A stretch of DNA of 25,215 nucleotides from positions 1 through 25,215 of the forward strand of contig JBGTDU010000109.1 of the NCBI GenBank assembly GCA_041748175.1, written 5' to 3'. How positions within the stretch are numbered: position 1 is the first letter of the stretch; every line of letters begins with the position of its first letter. The notes below the pieces were generated by a model. The model searched no databases and was not told the DNA's origin. It worked only from the letters and a program-made list of their open reading frames with translations. Both the position numbers and the translations under genes were made by a program. Origin of the DNA: JAHEJB01 sp041748175. GTDB lineage: Bacteria > Bacteroidota > Rhodothermia > Rhodothermales > Rubricoccaceae. Of the stretch, positions 21,720 to 25,215 are shown piece by piece.

Positions 21720-23359
21720 TGTCGTCACCTAATACCCTTTTCGTTCGGATGTCTAGTCCAGCGTGGACGATGACTTGCGGCATAATGCTCGGCCTGAGCA
21801 TGCCGCCTTACGGCCTCTACCCGCTCGCATGGATTGCGCTCGTACCACTGTTGGTCCGATGGAGCATTCTGCGACATACGATGACGGTTTTCCGCGAGGC
21901 GTACGTCACGTTCTTGTTGTTGGCGATTGTTGCGGGCTTTTGGATGCTGCTTCATTCTTCCATGGCTGTCGGACTGCTTTCGGGCGTCGGCCTTTTGATC
22001 CTTCCTCTTCCTCACGCCATTGCCTTCACGATGGCGTTTCTGATCAGGAAACGATTCGGAATGGCGTTGGGGTTGCTTGCGCTGGTTGCGAACGTTTTGG
22101 CCGTTGAGTTCCTCATGGCCAGCGGCCCATTCGGCTTTCCGTGGCTTCTGCTCGGCCATACACAGGCCGACGCGCTGCTTTTCAACCAGCACGCCGACGT
22201 TGGCGGCGTTGGGCTGCTGACGACAACCGTGCTCTTGTCAAATATCATGGTCATGGCGTTCGTACGGGCGGCCTACCGCTCGGGGCCGATCCCAGGCTGG
22301 CGCTCGCTCATCGCATTGTCCGTCTTGGCGATGTTCTCCGGCGTCGCTGTATATGCCGACGCGCGTGTGGTCGATCTCGACGCATCAGGCCGCAGCATCC
22401 AGATCGGCCTCGTTCAGCCTGCCGTGAAAGCGGACCTGTGGGCAGATGCGACAGACGGCACCCGCGTCGAAGCCCTCGCAGCACTCTCGGACAAACTCAT
22501 TGACAATCGCGACGGACTCATCATTGCGGCGGCCGACGTAGATACCCGACAGCTGGATCTGCTTGTCTGGCCTGAAGCTTCCTTGCCGGTCTTTAACGAC
22601 GGAGGCCGTCAGGATCGGCTCTATCAACGGCTTTCGATTTGGAGCCGAGATCGTAACCTGGCCTTGCTGGCTGGAGCCTTTACGAACCATGGCGGAGGAA
22701 ACGCCTTTTACAATTCGGCCCTGCTATTCGATGGCTACGCGCCTCCTCAGGAGTACGAGAAGAGCCACATGGTTCCGTTCTCCGAAGTGGTCCCATTCCT
22801 GCAGCGAAGCCCGATTCTTGGCGCGATGACGATCCCTCCGACCGAGGGAGCACGTCTCGGATTTGGCGACCAGCCCAACGTTCTCCGCGGCGACGAATTT
22901 ACCGTCGGCACCACCATCGGCTCGGAGGTGCTTCACGGCGACCACGTGCGGGGGTTCGTAGCCGATGGAGCAGATGTGCTGGTAAGTCTCGCCCAGAATG
23001 GTTGGTGGAGCTATGCGCCCAACGCCGTGCAGTTCATTAACCTGGCACGGCTCAGGGCGATAGAAACCAGGCGGGCCGTCGTTGTTTCGACGGTAAGTGG
23101 GACATCAGGGTTAGTCTATCCGGATGGGCGCGTAGAGCGCGTTGCAGGCTGGATGGAAGAAGAGATTGCCCGTCGAGAAATCCCGCTGCGAACAGAACAG
23201 ACGGTCTACGTGAAGCATGGCGACTGGATCGGGCGCTTCAGCCTGGTTCCGGCTGGAGGGCTGATGCTGCTCCTTGGGATCGCTTCCATTTTCTATCGGC
23301 ACCCTGCGCAATCAACGAGGCGATCCGCGCGAGGAAACGGAACGCAATCTCGCGCGTGA
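21719..23359 (+). CDS. lnt: Apolipoprotein N-acyltransferase homologue, catalytic Cys apparently replaced by Gly
   Basis: A 546-residue inner-membrane enzyme homologue that would add the third acyl chain to lipoproteins. About seven membrane helices in the first 210 residues include FGFPWLLLGHTQ (138-149), typical of Lnt. A nitrilase domain (about 225-480) follows. Expected active-site residues are present for the base LLVWPEASLP (E286) and for the lysine and glutamate in EKSHMVPFSEVVPF (K348, E356). The nucleophile motif, normally ICYE, reads TIGSE here: codon 22919-22921 is GGC, giving G401 with E403 retained. Without the cysteine no acyl-enzyme thioester can form, so the protein may be inactive, use another chemistry, or reflect a base error (TGC versus GGC differ by one base). 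A last membrane helix (about 506-526) is intact. A later ATG at 21749 is an alternative start. Confidence 0.88.
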   Translation: MSSPNTLFVRMSSPAWTMTCGIMLGLSMPPYGLYPLAWIALVPLLVRWSILRHTMTVFREAYVTFLLLAIVAGFWMLLHSSMAVGLLSGVGLLILPLPHAIAFTMAFLIRKRFGMALGLLALVANVLAVEFLMASGPFGFPWLLLGHTQADALLFNQHADVGGVGLLTTTVLLSNIMVMAFVRAAYRSGPIPGWRSLIALSVLAMFSGVAVYADARVVDLDASGRSIQIGLVQPAVKADLWADATDGTRVEALAALSDKLIDNRDGLIIAAADVDTRQLDLLVWPEASLPVFNDGGRQDRLYQRLSIWSRDRNLALLAGAFTNHGGGNAFYNSALLFDGYAPPQEYEKSHMVPFSEVVPFLQRSPILGAMTIPPTEGARLGFGDQPNVLRGDEFTVGTTIGSEVLHGDHVRGFVADGADVLVSLAQNGWWSYAPNAVQFINLARLRAIETRRAVVVSTVSGTSGLVYPDGRVERVAGWMEEEIARREIPLRTEQTVYVKHGDWIGRFSLVPAGGLMLLLGIASIFYRHPAQSTRRSARGNGTQSRA

Positions 23360-23387
23360 TGGACGGGAATTCGCCTCCGCGATCTCT

Positions 23388-24020
23388 TTGCTAACGCTGA
23401 ACACTCCGCTTGTCCTGGCATCTCGATCGCCGAGGAGAAGCGCGCTTCTGCAAAGTATGGGCATCCCATTTACGGTGCATCCAAGTGAAGTAGAAGAGCT
23501 CTGGCCGAAAAATGTACCGCCCGGTTTGGCCGTGGAAGATCTCGCAGCCCAGAAGGCCGATGCCATTTGCCGCTATCATCCGAAGACCGTCACGCTCGGA
23601 GCAGATACCGTGGTTGTGTTGGGAAACGAAGTGCTGGGAAAGCCAGGCTCGGCGGCTGAGGCGCGATCGATGCTTGGGCGATTAAGTGGCCGGACCCATA
23701 CCGTGTACACCGGCCTTTCCCTCATCCATCCTGCATCGGATCGCTCCGTTTCGAACCACGAAGCTACCCAGGTAACCTTTGCCAACCTGGATGAGGACGA
23801 GATTGCCAGGTACGTGGAAACCGGCTCTCCGATGGACAAGGCCGGGGCGTATGGCATCCAGGACGACCATGGCGCTCTGTTCATTTCGCGGATCGACGGC
23901 GACTACTACAACGTAGTCGGGCTGCCGCTTCACCGCCTATATCAAATGCTGACTCAGCACTTCTCCGATTTGATTGCCGCTCCCAACAGACCGCCAAATG
24001 CCAACAGGAAGCAGACGTAG
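23388..24020 (+). CDS. maf: Maf family nucleotide pyrophosphatase
   Basis: A 210-residue house-cleaning nucleoside-triphosphate pyrophosphatase (PF02545) that hydrolyses dTTP/UTP or other, often modified, nucleotides to monophosphates. It has the N-terminal signature LVLASRSPRRSALL (8-21), VTLGADTVVVL with the conserved acid D73, LGKPGSAAEA (83-92) and the internal SGRTHTVYTGLSL strand. The end has the YGIQDDHGALFISRIDGDYYNVVGLPLH segment. The ordering fits the YhdE-type, dTTP/UTP-specific branch. No ATG or GTG is well placed: the conserved N-terminus needs a start near 23388 (TTG), 28 bp after the lnt stop, with no visible ribosome binding site. The exact start is therefore uncertain. Confidence 0.9.
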   Translation: MLTLNTPLVLASRSPRRSALLQSMGIPFTVHPSEVEELWPKNVPPGLAVEDLAAQKADAICRYHPKTVTLGADTVVVLGNEVLGKPGSAAEARSMLGRLSGRTHTVYTGLSLIHPASDRSVSNHEATQVTFANLDEDEIARYVETGSPMDKAGAYGIQDDHGALFISRIDGDYYNVVGLPLHRLYQMLTQHFSDLIAAPNRPPNANRKQT

Positions 24021-24054
24021 TTTGGCGACCTTCCTTCCTGCCCCGCCTTGACTC

Positions 24055-24609
24055 ATGCACGATTTTTTCCCTCTGGCCACTCGGACTGCTCTTCTCGTTT
24101 CGTTGATCTTCTTCGCAGGATGCCGAACGGAGGACGCTCCTACTTCCGATGTCGAAGAAATTGCAACGCCGCGAACTTCGGCGGCGCAGAACGACATCGC
24201 TGCCGCGGTTTCCGAGGCCGGCCTGGACACATTAACCCGTCTTCTCCAGGAATCGGGGCTTGCCGATTCACTTCGCGGTGAAGGGCCCTACACGTTGTTC
24301 GCGCCGACGGACCTGGCATTCACGCAACTTCCAGGCGGTTCTGTGGACGGAATGAGTCCGGGCGAAATCGCGGACATGCTGATGTATCACATCATCCCTG
24401 GGCGCTTCGAAACAAACTCGCTTGCTGGTTCGATGGACATCAATACCCTCCAAGCCGGTACAGTGACCTTTTCGGTTGAAGGCACCGCTACCGTGCGCGA
24501 CGCAAACGGGAACACAGCGAACCTCGTTTCGCCGGACATGAACGTGGATAACGGCGTCATCCACGTCATCGACCGCGTGCTGATGCCGGGTTCTGTGGCC
24601 GGCCACTAG
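24055..24609 (+). CDS. Fasciclin (FAS1)-domain lipoprotein
   Basis: A 184-residue exported protein with a lipoprotein signal peptide ending at FFAGC (C23) and a short acidic linker. One FAS1 domain (PF02469) follows: LTRLLQESGLADSL, GPYTLFAPTDLAF, MLMYHIIPGRF and the closing VDNGVIHVIDRVLMPG motif, which is the family H2/last-strand signature. FAS1 domains mediate adhesion or matrix interactions; bacterial versions are usually surface or periplasmic. The ATG at 24055 is followed directly by the hydrophobic core of the signal peptide. It follows Maf after 34 bp and precedes the epimerase gene after 43 bp, all on the plus strand. Its molecular partner is unknown. Confidence 0.92.
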   Translation: MHDFFPLATRTALLVSLIFFAGCRTEDAPTSDVEEIATPRTSAAQNDIAAAVSEAGLDTLTRLLQESGLADSLRGEGPYTLFAPTDLAFTQLPGGSVDGMSPGEIADMLMYHIIPGRFETNSLAGSMDINTLQAGTVTFSVEGTATVRDANGNTANLVSPDMNVDNGVIHVIDRVLMPGSVAGH

Positions 24610-24652
24610 TCCACGACGATAAACCGCGACAAAAACGACACGAAGATTCCCC

Positions 24653-25215
24653 ATGCGCCCTTCCGAGCGACGTACGGTCTTGGTAACAGGCTCATCGGGG
24701 CTGGTGGGGAGCGCGCTGTGCGAGCGTTTGGCGGAACGTGGCGAACGCGTAGTCCGTCTGGTTCGCTCGCGCCGGGCGGCACGTGAAGACGACGCTGTCT
24801 ATTGGGATATCGACAAAGGCGAGGTTGACCAGCGCGGCCTGGACGACGCACGCCCCGAAGCCGTCATCCACCTTGCGGGCGAGAGTGTCTACGCGCTTCG
24901 CTGGACGCACGAAAAGAAGCGCCGCATCCTGAACAGCCGAGTCGAGGGCACGACACGGCTCGCCGAAACGCTTGCCAGCCTTTCCCGGAAACCATCCGTT
25001 CTGCTTTCGGCGTCGGCCAGTGGCATTTATGGCGATCACGGAGGAGACCTCGTCACGGAAACGAGCACGTTGGGCGTTGGCTTCTTGTCCGATGTTTGCC
25101 GGGCGTGGGAATCCGCCACGCAGCCAGCCGAGGCCGCCGGGATCCGCACGGTTCACTTGCGGACCGGTGTCGTCCTCGCCAGTGAGGGCATCCTGCTCAA
25201 GCGCCTTGTCCCCCT
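24653..25215 (+). CDS. TIGR01777-family NAD(P)-dependent epimerase (YfcH-like), 3' end beyond window
   Basis: The first 187 residues of a short-chain dehydrogenase/reductase-fold protein. The nucleotide-binding motif is VLVTGSSGLVGSAL (9-22), followed by VIHLAGESV (about 72-80) and the diagnostic region for this family, WTHEKKRRILNSRVEGT. SASASGIYGDHGGDLVTET and GFLSDVCRAWE come next. These match the SDR39U1/TIGR01777 group; the C-terminal DUF1731 region lies outside the window. The ATG at 24653 fits the usual N-terminus. The reaction of this family is not well established. Reading frame is open to the window end with no stop. Confidence 0.9.
   Translation, partial: MRPSERRTVLVTGSSGLVGSALCERLAERGERVVRLVRSRRAAREDDAVYWDIDKGEVDQRGLDDARPEAVIHLAGESVYALRWTHEKKRRILNSRVEGTTRLAETLASLSRKPSVLLSASASGIYGDHGGDLVTETSTLGVGFLSDVCRAWESATQPAEAAGIRTVHLRTGVVLASEGILLKRLVP

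Noticed and set aside
1..25215. tRNA, rRNA, CRISPR array, insertion sequence or transposase
   Set aside because: No cloverleaf, repeat-spacer array, terminal inverted repeats or transposase motif was recognised on either strand.

Overview
This window looks like a chromosomal segment of a Gram-negative bacterium. Signs of an outer membrane are three lipoprotein-type signal peptides, an apolipoprotein N-acyltransferase homologue and a Wzx/Wzy/Wzc-type polysaccharide locus. The family mix (SNF transporter, M14 peptidase lipoprotein, DinB protein, PRX-like thioredoxin, stand-alone Nfu_N protein) and the scarcity of clear Shine-Dalgarno sites would suit a moderately GC-rich member of the Bacteroidota/Rhodothermota. 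That placement is inference from gene content; no marker gene such as rRNA is present.

Left part (1-9.6 kb), surface polysaccharide locus. On the plus strand are the 3' part of a PAPS-dependent sulfotransferase and a Wzy/O-antigen-ligase-like membrane protein. Facing them on the minus strand, in order of transcription, are a Wzc-like chain-length regulator with tyrosine-kinase domain and a tyrosine-rich tail, a small secreted SLBB protein, a UDP-sugar (probably UDP-N-acetylglucosamine) 6-dehydrogenase, a second unrelated-looking sulfotransferase and a Wzx flippase. Together they suggest a Wzx/Wzy-made acidic polysaccharide containing a uronic-acid-type sugar and probably sulfate esters. No glycosyltransferase and no full-length Wza lie in the window, so the locus must continue to the left or be completed elsewhere.

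Middle part (9.7-12.9 kb). A plus-strand calcineurin-like phosphoesterase is followed by a 309-bp stretch without a convincing gene. Then come three minus-strand genes for small membrane proteins (a holin-superfamily/YqjE-like protein, a membrane-associated helical protein and a four-helix protein). Divergent from them is a plus-strand gene for a stand-alone Nfu N-terminal-domain protein.

Right part (12.9-21.6 kb), a long run of eight minus-strand genes, probably one or two operons. In order of transcription they are an orphan ParA ATPase, DinB-like protein, SNF-family Na+-dependent transporter, M14 zinc carboxypeptidase lipoprotein, TlpA-like thioredoxin lipoprotein, PRX-like secreted thioredoxin, ribonuclease D and a GMC oxidoreductase. 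Stop/start overlaps (TGATG, ATGA) and gaps of 5-10 bp support co-transcription for much of it. The last gene overlaps the Nfu_N gene tail-to-tail.

Right end (21.7-25.2 kb), plus strand: an Lnt homologue whose expected catalytic cysteine reads as glycine, a Maf nucleotide pyrophosphatase, a fasciclin-domain lipoprotein, and the 5' part of a TIGR01777-type epimerase cut by the window end. No tRNA, rRNA, insertion sequence, CRISPR array or phage was seen. The most noteworthy points are the two sulfotransferases in the export locus, the altered Lnt active site, the SLBB-only protein and a phased 12-bp direct repeat in front of lnt.
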